Of a DNA stretch of 53,057 nt, positions 1 through 8,568 are shown one piece after another. The first letter of the stretch is position 1. Every line of letters starts with the position of its first letter. The notes under the pieces were generated by a model. That model was not told the DNA's origin. It was given only the letters and a program-made list of their open reading frames with translations, and made no database searches. Made by a program: the position numbers and the translations under genes. This stretch comes from Fibrobacterota bacterium (lineage in GTDB: Bacteria > Fibrobacterota > Fibrobacteria > UBA11236), in assembly GCA_947482115.1 (NCBI GenBank), contig CANKII010000008.1:49182-102238 (forward strand), written 5' to 3'.

Positions 1-846
1 GTCGATGTCGTCGAAGGCGTTCCGCAGGGAAAGAGCCTGGACATTTTGCATGGCGGACCCATCATTCCGACCTCCAGCCAGATGAGCGGATCGAATGATT
101 ATGCCGCGCTGAAGGATTCCAACGTCATCATCGTCACTGCAGGTTTGCCACGCAAACCCGGCATGAGCCGCGACGATTTGCTGGACGTGAATTTCGGCAT
201 CATCAAAACGGTGGGTGAACACATCAAGAAAAGCGCGCCCAACGCCTTCGTCATTGTCGTGACCAACCCGTTGGACGCGATGGTGTATGCCATGCATCGC
301 GTCACCGGATTCCCGACCAACCGCGTGGTGGGTATGGCGGGCGTACTCGACTCGGGCCGTTTCGCAGCGCTGGTTGCCGAAGAATTGAATGTTTCCGCCG
401 AGGATGTGACTGCACTCGTTATGGGCGGCCACGGAGATACCATGGTTCCGTTAATCCGCTATTGCTCAGTGGGCGGCATTCCGGTCACCCAACTGCTTTC
501 GAAAGAAAAACTGGATGCCATTTCCAAGCGCACGGCCAATGCCGGTGGTGAAGTCGTTGCCCTGTTGAAAACCGGTTCTGCGTTTTACAGCCCGGCCCTT
601 TCCGCCATTCACATGGCCGAAGCCTATCTCAAGGACAAACGCAGCGTCATCACCGCAGCAGCGATGTTGAACGGGGAATATGGTTACAAAGGCATGTACG
701 CCGGCGTGCCGGTGATTCTCGGTGGAAACGGTCTGGAAAAGGTGATCGAGGTGGAGTTGGACGCCGACGAGAAGAAGTCGTTCGAGACCTCGATGGAAGC
801 TGTAAAGTCTCTGGTGGAATGGGTCGATAAGAAGATGGCGGGATAA
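1..846 (+). CDS. mdh: malate dehydrogenase, 5' end cut by window
   Basis: NAD-dependent malate dehydrogenase of the LDH-like class, converting malate and oxaloacetate in the TCA cycle in the cytoplasm. The reading frame is open from base 1, so the N-terminal Rossmann glycine motif and start codon lie outside the window. Visible are the substrate-binding loop [13 protein letters not shown], the NTPLDAM segment, the catalytic histidine motif GGHGDTMVP and the C-terminal helix of the family. The arginine after LP in the mobile loop favours malate over lactate dehydrogenase. The gene converges on pit, and a 15-bp palindrome (866-880) lies at the junction. The identity is firm; only the missing N-terminus limits it. 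Confidence 0.95.
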   Translation, partial: VDVVEGVPQGKSLDILHGGPIIPTSSQMSGSNDYAALKDSNVIIVTAGLPRKPGMSRDDLLDVNFGIIKTVGEHIKKSAPNAFVIVVTNPLDAMVYAMHRVTGFPTNRVVGMAGVLDSGRFAALVAEELNVSAEDVTALVMGGHGDTMVPLIRYCSVGGIPVTQLLSKEKLDAISKRTANAGGEVVALLKTGSAFYSPALSAIHMAEAYLKDKRSVITAAAMLNGEYGYKGMYAGVPVILGGNGLEKVIEVELDADEKKSFETSMEAVKSLVEWVDKKMAG

Positions 847-865
847 AACCCGTGGTCTTCAAGGC

Positions 866-880
866 TGAGGCTAAGCCTCA
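866..880. repeat. palindrome at mdh/pit convergence
   Basis: TGAGGCT-A-AGCCTCA is a perfect 7-bp inverted repeat sitting on the stop codon of pit (878-880), 20 bases after the mdh stop. It could slow polymerases from both sides, but no run of T follows, so it is not a classical intrinsic terminator. Confidence 0.4.
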
Positions 881-1870
881 ACCTAATGCGTGAAAGATTC
901 GACCGATTATAAAAGCGACCAAGGCCGAAGCCGGGATGGTCAATATCCACGCCATCAGCATATTCCCCGCAACGCCCCAGCGTACCGCACTGGCACGTTT
1001 GGCTGTTCCCACGCCCATGATGGAACCGGAAATGACGTGGGTGGTGGAAACCGGAGTGCCGAAATGCGTGGCCCCGAGGATTACAATTGATGCCGCAGTT
1101 TCCGCCGCAAATCCGTTCACGGGTTGCAGCTTGATCATCTTGACACCCACCGTCTTGATGATGCGCCATCCGCCCATTGCAGTACCCATAGCCATTGCAG
1201 TGGCACAAGCAAAAATCACCCACAAGGGAACCTGAAAATCATGGATATAACCCATGCCGAAAAGGGTCATGGTGATCACGCCCATGACTTTTTGCGCATC
1301 ATTGGAACCATGACTTAGCGCCATAAAGGAGGCGGAAACAATCTGAAGCATTTTGAACAGCCGATTCACCAATCCTGCACTTGAATTACGGAAGATCCAC
1401 ATGATAAGGACCATGATGAGGAAACCGCCCATCAATCCAAACAGGGGAGAAATTAAAAGGGCCGTTAAAATCGACTTGAGACCCGTCCAGTTCAGCGCCC
1501 CGAAACCATGAAAAGAGGCTGCAGCCCCCATGACCCCTCCAATCAGGGCATGGGATGATGAACTTGGGATTCCGAAATACCACGTGAGCAGATTCCAGGT
1601 AATGGCGCCCAACATGGCGGCGGCCACAATCCCGTTCGTCACGATGGTCGGGTCCACAATTCCCTTGCCGATGGTTTTGGCTACTGTCGTGGACAGGAAA
1701 GCTCCGGCGAAATTCAAACCGGCCGCCATTAGAATGGCATTTCGAGGAGAGAGAACGCGGGTGGATACCACCGTGGCGATGGCATTGGCAGCATCGTGCA
1801 TGCCGTTGATGTAATCGAACACAAGGGCGATTAGAATAACCGCCGCCAATATCAAAATGACGCTAGCCAT
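878..1870 (-). CDS. pit: PiT family inorganic phosphate transporter
   Basis: Low-affinity inorganic phosphate permease of the inner membrane. The 330-residue protein is almost wholly hydrophobic. It carries the duplicated family signatures: GMHDAANAIATVV near residue 25 and GSNDAQKVMG near residue 190, plus the PSSSSHALIGG and GTPVSTTHVISG stretches of the two repeats. The length fits the short bacterial PiT proteins. The ATG (1868-1870) lies inside the 3' end of the upstream DUF47 gene (8-bp overlap), so the two are translationally coupled. The DUF47-PiT pair is a common arrangement in which the PhoU-like protein is thought to control the transporter. Confidence 0.95.
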   Translation of the reverse strand: MASVILILAAVILIALVFDYINGMHDAANAIATVVSTRVLSPRNAILMAAGLNFAGAFLSTTVAKTIGKGIVDPTIVTNGIVAAAMLGAITWNLLTWYFGIPSSSSHALIGGVMGAAASFHGFGALNWTGLKSILTALLISPLFGLMGGFLIMVLIMWIFRNSSAGLVNRLFKMLQIVSASFMALSHGSNDAQKVMGVITMTLFGMGYIHDFQVPLWVIFACATAMAMGTAMGGWRIIKTVGVKMIKLQPVNGFAAETAASIVILGATHFGTPVSTTHVISGSIMGVGTAKRASAVRWGVAGNMLMAWILTIPASALVAFIIGRIFHALG

Positions 1871-2486
1871 GCTTTAAAACAATCCGCTCCACAATACCGG
1901 CCACGTCTTCGCATTTGTCCGTGGCCATTTCGAGATATTCGTAAATGTCCTTCCACTTCATGACCTGAATGGGATCCGTGGCACCCAGAAACAGCTCACC
2001 GAGCGCGTCCCGGGCCACCTTGTCCGCCACGTTCTCCAGCCGGTTGATCTCCTTGCAATAGGGAATGACCCTTTCATACTTGAAACCGGGAATCAGCGGA
2101 AGCATGACGTGGATCTGAATCGTCTGTTGGCGAATCAGACTGGCCAACTGCTTCATGGGTTCCGTGGGAACTGAAAGCCTGTACAACTGCATGCGTTCCG
2201 TAACAGACTCGATGGCGTCCAGGCAATCATCCAGCGCCTGAACCAATTCATAGATGTCTTCCCGGTCAATGGGCGTGATAAAACTTTTATCCAGCAGGAT
2301 GAGAATTTCATGCGTCAGGGAATCCCCGTCGTGTTCCAACCTCTCAAGTTTGAGTGCGTATTCGTGGAAACGATCCGGATTTCCCACGGCTTGAACCAGC
2401 GTTTCAGCGCCCTGCTCCAACAAAGCCGAGCTTTTTTCGAACAACTCGAAGAATTGTTTGTTGGTGGGAATCAATTTGTTGAACAT
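1863..2486 (-). CDS. DUF47 / PhoU-like phosphate transport regulator
   Basis: Cytoplasmic all-helical protein of about 207 residues of the DUF47 (PhoU-like) family, which accompanies PiT transporters. The sequence from MFNKLIPTNKQFFELFEK shows the expected features: a helix-rich body, an EHDGDSLTHEIL metal-binding-like segment near residue 55, and DREDIYELVQALDDCLDAIE near residue 75. I start it at the ATG at 2484-2486, because residues from earlier starts are proline/serine rich and unlike the family. It overlaps pit by 8 bp, which fits an operon. The role in phosphate uptake control is inferred from context. Confidence 0.88.
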   Translation of the reverse strand: MFNKLIPTNKQFFELFEKSSALLEQGAETLVQAVGNPDRFHEYALKLERLEHDGDSLTHEILILLDKSFITPIDREDIYELVQALDDCLDAIESVTERMQLYRLSVPTEPMKQLASLIRQQTIQIHVMLPLIPGFKYERVIPYCKEINRLENVADKVARDALGELFLGATDPIQVMKWKDIYEYLEMATDKCEDVAGIVERIVLKHG

Positions 2487-2582
2487 GGTATACCCGCTGA
2501 TAACGGTTTTTGGGGACCCTGAATTCGGAGTGGAAGATAAGAAATCCATCCATGGAAATGGGAATGGCATTATATTCCTTTC

Positions 2583-4085
2583 ATGCGAATGCTCCCGGGA
2601 ATCCTTGTATTAACGGCCGCGGCCTTCGGCCAAAGCCTCACGTGCATCACCCAAACAACCACCGAATCGCAGGTGAACACCTATACCCTGCCCAATTCCC
2701 TGCTCATGCAAAATGGAACACCGGTGACCACCACGGATCAGTGGAACACTTTGCGCCGTCCCGAACTGATGGAAATGTTTGCGAACACCGAATACGGACG
2801 TTCTCCCGGCCGTCCCGCGAACATGACTTTTCAAGTGCATGACAACAATCCTTTGGCCTTGAATGGTAAGGCGACTCGCAAACAGGTGACGATTTATTTT
2901 ACCGGACAAACGAGCGGACCAAAATTGGACCTGTTAATCTATTTGCCGAACAAGGCCCTATATCCCAAAGCCGTTTCACCTGTGCCTGTTTTCCTCGGAA
3001 TCAATTTCTGGGGCAACGAGATGATCAACGCGGACACCGGAATTACGTTGAACACGAACTGGGTTGCGTCCAGTGATAATTACAATCCCACGCTCGCCTC
3101 CTGCGTCTTGAATCATGTGGCCAGAACCACATGCCGGGGCAGCAACTCGAGTCAATATCCGTTGGACTCGCTTTTCGCTCACGGGTACGGACTCGCAACC
3201 TTCGCACGCAACGACATCGATCCCGATACGACTACCACGGCAGCCGGAGCAGCCAACGCTTTCAAAGGCGGAGTCTATGCGCTGTATCCCGAACTGGAAG
3301 GTGGACGCGGGGATAACTTCACCACCATCGGTGCATGGGCCTGGGGATTGAGCCGAGCGATGGACTATTTGCAAACCGATACTTCGGTGGACTCGAAACG
3401 CGTGATGGTTTTCGGCTGGTCGCGCATGGGTAAAACCGCCGTATGGGCCGGAGCGCAGGATCCACGCTTTGCCATGGTGATCAGCGATGAATCCGGCGCA
3501 GGTGGAGTGGCTTTGACCAAACGATTATTTGGCGAAGACGTCTGCCGACTGGTCACGCATTTCCCGCATTGGTTTGCAAAGAATTTTAATGCCTACAGCA
3601 ACAACGAAACCGGACTTCCCTTTGATCAACATGAACTGGTGGCTGCAATTGCTCCGAGGCCGTTGTATGCGTCCAGCGCGCAGACTGATTTGAATTCCGA
3701 TCCCAAGGGAGAATTTCTCGGAGTCAAGGCAGCTGATCCGGTTTATCGGCTTTTCGGTCAGGATACATTGGCTGCCGCCGCGTGGCCTGCGTATAACCAG
3801 CCGGTATTTGGAGGGCAGACCGGATATCATGTTCGCACCGGAGCGCATGATTTAACAGCCTATGATTGGAGTCAATATCTCCATTTTGCAGATCTGCGGC
3901 TAAAACCAGTTTCGACAGCAATTACGCCGGTTGTGAAAAGAAAAAATCCTACGGGACCGGTTGGAATATTCTCGCTGGATGGGAAACGGTTGAATCGGGC
4001 AGGAAATACGTCGGGATTAAATATCGGTGTCGTAGTGAAAAAAGAAGACGGACGGGTTTTCCTGTCCGCCTTCCCCCACCCCTGA
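2583..4085 (+). CDS. secreted glucuronoyl esterase-like protein, CE15 family
   Basis: Serine esterase of carbohydrate esterase family 15, which cleaves ester bonds between lignin alcohols and 4-O-methyl-glucuronic acid on xylan. Residues 1-18 form a signal peptide. The alpha/beta-hydrolase nucleophile motif is GWSRMGK (Ser about 280), followed by SDESGAGG (Glu about 303, a likely acid) and AHDLTAYDW (His about 422), all in family order. The last 40 residues (IFSLDGKRL onwards) look like a degenerate surface-sorting tail. The Ig lipoprotein follows 13 bases later, probably in the same transcript. CE15 is common in plant-cell-wall degraders. The exact substrate cannot be read from sequence. Confidence 0.85.
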   Translation: MRMLPGILVLTAAAFGQSLTCITQTTTESQVNTYTLPNSLLMQNGTPVTTTDQWNTLRRPELMEMFANTEYGRSPGRPANMTFQVHDNNPLALNGKATRKQVTIYFTGQTSGPKLDLLIYLPNKALYPKAVSPVPVFLGINFWGNEMINADTGITLNTNWVASSDNYNPTLASCVLNHVARTTCRGSNSSQYPLDSLFAHGYGLATFARNDIDPDTTTTAAGAANAFKGGVYALYPELEGGRGDNFTTIGAWAWGLSRAMDYLQTDTSVDSKRVMVFGWSRMGKTAVWAGAQDPRFAMVISDESGAGGVALTKRLFGEDVCRLVTHFPHWFAKNFNAYSNNETGLPFDQHELVAAIAPRPLYASSAQTDLNSDPKGEFLGVKAADPVYRLFGQDTLAAAAWPAYNQPVFGGQTGYHVRTGAHDLTAYDWSQYLHFADLRLKPVSTAITPVVKRKNPTGPVGIFSLDGKRLNRAGNTSGLNIGVVVKKEDGRVFLSAFPHP

Positions 4086-4098
4086 CTTTGGAGTGAAT

Positions 4099-4530
4099 AT
4101 GCCACGAAAATCTGTTGCTTCATTCATTTTATCGTGGAAGTGGATCGCATTCCTCTCCGCCCTCATCGCAGTGAGCTGCCTGGATCAATCCGAAAAATTA
4201 GAGGTAAGCGGACCTTACCCAAGCGACACCACAGTTGCCGTTGGCGGGTCCGTGACGTTCAAAGTTTACGGATATTGCGGAGAACCTTGCGGTACCTTTA
4301 ACTTTCAATGGAAAAAGAATGGCGCCGATCTGTCCGATACAAACGGTTCCGGAATTACGGGGATCTCCGGATCGAATACAACAGAATCAGGCTCCACGCC
4401 GGCCCTGTTGACATTGACCAATATTCAGTTGGCGGATTCGGGTTCTTACACTTGTCTGGTGGATTATCCGGAAATTCCAGATACCAAACTCAGTTCGGTG
4501 GCACATTTGAGAGTCGTAAAAGCTCCCTGA
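4099..4530 (+). CDS. Ig-like domain lipoprotein
   Basis: Small envelope lipoprotein. The ATG at 4099 has GGAG (4090-4093) five bases upstream; an in-frame GTG at 4093 is an alternative. The N-terminus has a basic start, a hydrophobic stretch and the lipobox AVSC (Cys about 25), so signal peptidase II processing is expected. Residues about 37-140 form one immunoglobulin-like domain, with GGSVTFKV, QWKKNGADL and the C-terminal DSGSYTC signature giving the intradomain cysteine. There is no enzymatic motif. The position right behind the CE15 esterase suggests a surface binding or scaffolding role, which is inferred only. Confidence 0.75.
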   Translation: MPRKSVASFILSWKWIAFLSALIAVSCLDQSEKLEVSGPYPSDTTVAVGGSVTFKVYGYCGEPCGTFNFQWKKNGADLSDTNGSGITGISGSNTTESGSTPALLTLTNIQLADSGSYTCLVDYPEIPDTKLSSVAHLRVVKAP

Positions 4531-4533
4531 AGT

Positions 4534-5136
4534 CTAGGGCACCACACCCGCCCCTTCCCTGATCACCTCCGGCTCACCGGACACCAGACTGATCACCGTG
4601 GTAGGATTCACCGCCACCGGCCCCATGTCGATCAACAAATCCACCTCGTGTCCAAATACAGCATCGATGGCGTCCGGGTCGCTGAAGCTTTCATCCTCAT
4701 GAATCTTCGCCGCCGTCGTGAGGAGAATCAGATCCGGTTTGAGTTTGAATAAGGCATTGCCGAACGGACAATCCGGCATGCGGATTCCGATCTCCGCTCG
4801 GTTGACATCGAGGATTTTTTTTCCGCGAATGGTGGCCGGAAGAATGAAGGTATAAGGGCCCGGCACCAGTTTCTTCATATACCTGTAGGATGCATTCTCC
4901 ACTTTTGCAAAATCAGTCAGCACACTAAAATCGTGCATCATCAATGCCATCAAATATTTCTTCATGGCCCGCTTGAGATGATAGAGTTTGTTGACGGCGG
5001 ATTTGTTCAGTGCATCGCAGCCCAGCGAATAACCCGAATCCGTCGGATACACCACGACCCCACCCTTCCCGAATGCTTCGAGAACCTTGGGAATCAACCG
5101 GGATTCCGGTGTGATGGGATGTAGGGCAAGACGCAT
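4534..5136 (-). CDS. TsaC/YciO/Sua5-family protein
   Basis: Member of the YrdC-fold family, whose TsaC/Sua5 branch makes threonylcarbamoyl-adenylate for t6A37 modification of tRNA. The 200-residue protein has GGVVVYPTDSGYSLGCDA near residue 30, LKRAMKKYLMALM near residue 55, the LVPGPYTFILPAT segment near residue 95, and IRMPDCP near residue 125. The KRxxKK region differs from classical KRxxxKPL, and the spacing resembles the YciO subgroup, whose role is less certain. The start lies 1 bp after the stop of the upstream barrel gene, so the two are co-transcribed. Confidence 0.85.
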   Translation of the reverse strand: MRLALHPITPESRLIPKVLEAFGKGGVVVYPTDSGYSLGCDALNKSAVNKLYHLKRAMKKYLMALMMHDFSVLTDFAKVENASYRYMKKLVPGPYTFILPATIRGKKILDVNRAEIGIRMPDCPFGNALFKLKPDLILLTTAAKIHEDESFSDPDAIDAVFGHEVDLLIDMGPVAVNPTTVISLVSGEPEVIREGAGVVP

Positions 5137-5137
5137 G

Positions 5138-5713
5138 TTAAAACTCCACGAAAGATCTAACCATAATCATTAATCCGCCGTTTGATTCCGTCTTCAACCA
5201 TTTTTCACCCCATGCATTGTGAGAGTCAATAATTTCATAACCGCCCCCATAAAGGGGCTGCGCCCAACCCGCATTTACTTCATACCCCCATCTCCAAAAA
5301 ACCCTGTATTGAACTCCTATTCCAATATTTCCATACAACCCGGGATAGGTCCTGAAAGTAATGGACGAATCCGAATCATAGGGTACGGTATTCCGGTCCT
5401 CTCCGCTCTGATAGGATAGGCCCGCTCTCAGCAGGGGTCTGAACCTTTTATTTTCGTTCCAAACGGAAATCAGGCCGACGGACAGGTGAAGGCCTCCGAC
5501 CTCGTCAAGCCCCCCGCATCCACCTTCGGCAATCCATTTATCTCCGATAGCGCGTTGATAGACCAATCCAAGAGCGCCGTCAGGACTGCGCATCTCGAAT
5601 GGAAGACCAAGGATAATCCTATTGTTGCTGATCTTATTCGTGGCCGAAAAATAGCCCGCATACGCATTGTCGAGTAACAGAATTGCGCCAATAACCAGCG
5701 TCAAATTTTTCAA
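5138..5713 (-). CDS. outer-membrane beta-barrel-like protein, unknown function
   Basis: Unrecognised envelope protein of about 191 residues. The preferred start is TTG at 5713-5711, with GGAAGG ten bases upstream, giving a signal peptide starting MKNLTLVIGAILLLDNAYAG. A longer version from TTG 5731 is possible but has no ribosome site. The mature part alternates aromatic and polar residues with glycines (GLVYQRAIGDKW, GIGVQYRVFWRWGYEVNAGW) and ends in an aromatic residue (MVRSFVEF), as small outer-membrane barrels do. It precedes the TsaC-type gene by 1 bp. No enzymatic motif is seen. Confidence 0.65.
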   Translation of the reverse strand: MKNLTLVIGAILLLDNAYAGYFSATNKISNNRIILGLPFEMRSPDGALGLVYQRAIGDKWIAEGGCGGLDEVGGLHLSVGLISVWNENKRFRPLLRAGLSYQSGEDRNTVPYDSDSSITFRTYPGLYGNIGIGVQYRVFWRWGYEVNAGWAQPLYGGGYEIIDSHNAWGEKWLKTESNGGLMIMVRSFVEF

Positions 5714-5788
5714 GACTCGCCGCCTTCCCAAGACTTTGATTCTGTGTGCTTAGACGCAGCGCGCTATTTTATGTAACCGACCTTCGAT

Positions 5789-6184
5789 CTACCGGTAATA
5801 TCCACCCATGTCGGGTAAAAAGGCGTTGGGGATATGGCGTACGTTCGCCTCACCCGAAAGGCCGGGGATCAGATCCACCGTGACGACATCGAATCGCATG
5901 GAACGCTCCGTTTCCCCATGCGTCACGCAATAATCCCGCGCTACTTTTTGAATCTGTCGTTGCTTGGCCGGTGTCACCCACCCTGCCGGATCTCCCGCCA
6001 CATCCTGACGCGAAGATTTCACCTCCACGAAAACCAAATCTCCATCGGGCGCTTCCATCACCAAATCGAGTTCGCCTTTGCGAAAACGGAAGTTGCGATG
6101 ACGCAAACGAAAGCCAAGTCTCAGGAGATAATCGAGAGCCAGCGATTCACCACGGCGGCCGGCGTCGATATGATTTTCCATCAT
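5789..6184 (-). CDS. yraN: YraN family (UPF0102) endonuclease-like protein
   Basis: Small protein (about 131 residues) of the UPF0102/YraN family with a restriction-endonuclease-like fold; its role is not well settled. Family signatures are GRRGESLALDYL near the N-terminus, then RKGELDLVM and VFVEVKSS, which hold the acidic and lysine residues of the PD-(D/E)XK-like core. The start is the ATG at 6184-6182, which shares one base with the stop of the upstream aminotransferase (TGATG), so translation is coupled. Longer in-frame starts would lie inside the aminotransferase gene and are rejected. Confidence 0.85.
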   Translation of the reverse strand: MMENHIDAGRRGESLALDYLLRLGFRLRHRNFRFRKGELDLVMEAPDGDLVFVEVKSSRQDVAGDPAGWVTPAKQRQIQKVARDYCVTHGETERSMRFDVVTVDLIPGLSGEANVRHIPNAFLPDMGGYYR

Positions 6185-7401
6185 CAACTTCCGAAAGACA
6201 ATGCCTTCAGTCCCTGTTCGAGTTGATCGAAAGCCTTTTCCAGATACGCGACTGGTTGCGCGAAGGAAAGACGCAAATACCCTTCGCAGCCAAACCCCAC
6301 TCCGGGAACGGTGGCGAGATGCCATTCTTCCAACAGGTATTCTGCTAGGTCCAATGAGTTTTCAATCTTGTGCGAATCCGTTTTCGATCGGACGATGGTG
6401 GGCAATAAAGATTGCACGGAGAGGAACACGTAAAACGCGCCTTGTGGATCATTCCACGAAACACCGGGAATCTTTTTCAAACGGGACAAGGCATATTCCC
6501 GCGCTTCCAAATAATGCTTCTTCGCTTCCGGCAAAACCTGCGCTGAGACTTGAAGACAGGCGAGTCCAGCGTATTGACTCAAGGTGGAAGGATGATGCGC
6601 CGCATGACTCTGAATCGCAATCATCGCTTTCGTCCACGCTGCAGGAGCACCCACGTAACCAAGGCGCAGGCCTTGCATGGCATAGGCTTTGGAAAAACCA
6701 TTCACCGTTGCCGTGCGGGCACGCATCTCCGCGTTCAATGCAGCCGGGCTGGTGCAATGCAATCCGTCAAAGACAATGTGTTCGTAAATCTCATCGGAGA
6801 GCACATACAGATTGTATTCCACAATCACAGCGGCCAAGGCTTCCAATTCGGCACGGCTGTACACAGCGCCGGTGGGATTACACGGCGAATTGAGAATCAG
6901 CAATTTGGATTTGGATGTGATGACCTTGCGAAGATCTTCGGGCTTCAACTTGAATCCGTCCTCAAAGCGGGTATCCACCACCACCGGTTTGCCACCGACA
7001 AGTCGCACCGCTTCGGGATAGGTCACCCAATACGGAGACGGGATAATGACTTCATCGCCCGGATCGAGTAATGCGAGCAATGCAGTGAACACCGCCTGTT
7101 TGGCTCCGGAGGTGATGAGAATTTCTTCCGGGGAATACGCGATGCCATTTTCTTCGGAAAATTTTTTGCTTAACGCAGCGCGTAACTCCGGCAATCCGGC
7201 CATGAAAGAATATCGAGTCTTGCCTTCACTCAATGCCTTCGTTGCCGCTTCAATTCCCGCCTGCGGCATCGGCAAATCGGGTTCACCCGCGCCGAGACTG
7301 AGCACGGGAAGCCCGCGCGCCAGCAATTCCTTGTAGCGCGCATCCATGGCCACGGTGGGCGATGGCGAAACGCCGAGGGCGCGGGAGGAAAGCGGTTTCA
7401 T
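6184..7401 (-). CDS. pyridoxal-phosphate aminotransferase, aspartate aminotransferase type
   Basis: Class I/II aminotransferase of fold type I, most like aspartate/prephenate aminotransferases of the AspC-Ib group. The core holds GAGEPDLPMP near residue 40, SGAKQAVFTALLALLDPGDEV near residue 100, NSPCNPTGAVYS near residue 170, SDEIYEHIVFDG near residue 200, the Schiff-base lysine motif SKAYAMQGLRLGY near residue 235, and a C-terminal LRLSFAQP arginine for the substrate carboxylate. The length (about 405 residues) is normal. I choose ATG 7401 (MKPLSSRALG), since the family starts here; two ATGs lie 12 and 21 bases further upstream. It is coupled to yraN by a one-base overlap. Confidence 0.88.
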   Translation of the reverse strand: MKPLSSRALGVSPSPTVAMDARYKELLARGLPVLSLGAGEPDLPMPQAGIEAATKALSEGKTRYSFMAGLPELRAALSKKFSEENGIAYSPEEILITSGAKQAVFTALLALLDPGDEVIIPSPYWVTYPEAVRLVGGKPVVVDTRFEDGFKLKPEDLRKVITSKSKLLILNSPCNPTGAVYSRAELEALAAVIVEYNLYVLSDEIYEHIVFDGLHCTSPAALNAEMRARTATVNGFSKAYAMQGLRLGYVGAPAAWTKAMIAIQSHAAHHPSTLSQYAGLACLQVSAQVLPEAKKHYLEAREYALSRLKKIPGVSWNDPQGAFYVFLSVQSLLPTIVRSKTDSHKIENSLDLAEYLLEEWHLATVPGVGFGCEGYLRLSFAQPVAYLEKAFDQLEQGLKALSFGS

Positions 7402-7507
7402 GGATAAAACCATAGAAAACATGGGGCGGGAATATGCCGGACTTTACGGCCCTTGTCACGGAATATTATACTGAAACTCCATATCCACATACTGCTCAGA
7501 GGCAAAG

Positions 7508-7894
7508 ATGAAACGAGTCACAGGCATCGGCGGCATCTTCTTCAATGCGCAAGACCCCGTGTCACTGCGCGCCTGGTACAAAGAACATCTCGGCATCGAT
7601 GTTCAGGTATGGGGAGGCGCGGCCTTCAAGTGGACGGACGCCGAAGGCAAACCGACCGCCGGAACAACTGCCTGGTTGATTGGCGACGCCAACGGCACCC
7701 ACTTTGCCCCGAGCAAGTCAACCTTCATGGTCAACTATCGCGTCGAAAACCTTCACGCCCTTGTTGCAACCCTGAAGACAGAAGGCTGCAATGTTCTTGA
7801 GAAGATCGATGAATCGGAATACGGAAAGTTCGCTTGGGTCATTGACCCCGAAGGAAACAAGGTTGAGTTGTGGGAACCTCCGGCGGGCCAATAG
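7508..7894 (+). CDS. VOC-fold (glyoxalase/bleomycin-resistance type) protein
   Basis: Vicinal-oxygen-chelate fold protein of 128 residues, a single-domain glyoxalase-like member. It shows the two beta-alpha-beta-beta-beta units: GIGGIFFNAQDPVSLRAWY at the start and a C-terminal IDPEGNKVELWEPP, where the E is a usual metal ligand. The substrate is unknown; such proteins include small-molecule lyases and drug-binding resistance proteins. The ribosome site is GAGG seven bases before ATG 7508. It stands alone, is opposite in strand to the preceding gene, and is followed by an attC-like end (7924-7951). VOC proteins are frequent integron cassette cargo. Confidence 0.82.
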   Translation: MKRVTGIGGIFFNAQDPVSLRAWYKEHLGIDVQVWGGAAFKWTDAEGKPTAGTTAWLIGDANGTHFAPSKSTFMVNYRVENLHALVATLKTEGCNVLEKIDESEYGKFAWVIDPEGNKVELWEPPAGQ

Positions 7895-7923
7895 AGAACT
7901 CCGTTTTATCGAAAAGTAATCGA

Positions 7924-7951
7924 ACGGATCTGTTCAATAATATTGTTAGGC
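7924..7951 (+). repeat. attC-like 3' end, copy 1
   Basis: This 28-bp segment ends in GTTAGGC, a perfect fit to the integron R' consensus GTTRRRY. It is identical at 22 of 28 positions to the segment at 9054-9081. The region 7901-7929 also folds as TCCGTT...AACGGA. A clear matching R'' box on the left is not visible, so the site is degenerate or atypical. Confidence 0.45.
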
Positions 7952-7960
7952 AAACTTTGA

Positions 7961-8560
7961 ATGACCGAATTTCGCTACCTCCGCGGCGCCGTTTACATCT
8001 TCGAAAACCCCGAAGCTAACCGCGTAAAAGTTGGCATGACCATTAACAACGTTGTCGATCGGCTTGGAGATGTTAATGACAAATGGCTTGAGCGAAAGGT
8101 TACTTGCCAGATTTGCGGAGTACGCTTGGTTGTCAACAGAGGGCTTGTTCCTCAACACGTTCTTTCCGGTAGAAATTGTCGCGGGGGCAATGAGTTACCC
8201 CTTGAGAAAGATGTGGCACTTGCTGAGTTACGCCTAGAGAATATGAAAAACCTTCTCAGCGAACTTTCCGGTAGCGAAAAGGGATCAGCCACTAGACAAA
8301 TTAAAACTCTTGCAAAGCGGATAGGATTGTATCGGCATTGGGAGCAGACAGTAGGAGTGTGGCAATTAAATACCGCTTTCTACACGGAGTGTGCTGAGCA
8401 AGTTGAATTACTCTCACATGAAATCCTAGCAGAGCGTCTTGATAAAAACGCTCCATTTGGAGAAGTCTTTTGTTGCTCAGTATCAGAGGCCACGGAAGCG
8501 GTTGAAACAGTGCTGAGTCAGCTGGGACTATTACATTCAGCTAAGAAAGAAACTCAATAG
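7961..8560 (+). CDS. T5orf172/GIY-YIG-like protein with cysteine-rich insert
   Basis: Unnamed 199-residue protein. The N-terminus (GAVYIFENPEANRVKVGMT) matches the opening strand pair of the T5orf172 branch of GIY-YIG nucleases, and residues about 150-180 (VELLSHEILAERL, then GEVFCCSVSEA) match the end of that domain. Between them is an insert with CQIC (about residue 50) and a later NCRGG plus His, which could bind zinc, and a helical stretch of about 60 residues. Nuclease activity is inferred, not shown. Base composition is visibly more AT-rich than the neighbours, which supports transfer. The VOC gene at 8569 follows 8 bases later, so the two form one unit between attC-like ends. Confidence 0.6.
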   Translation: MTEFRYLRGAVYIFENPEANRVKVGMTINNVVDRLGDVNDKWLERKVTCQICGVRLVVNRGLVPQHVLSGRNCRGGNELPLEKDVALAELRLENMKNLLSELSGSEKGSATRQIKTLAKRIGLYRHWEQTVGVWQLNTAFYTECAEQVELLSHEILAERLDKNAPFGEVFCCSVSEATEAVETVLSQLGLLHSAKKETQ

Positions 8561-8568
8561 GAGACGAA

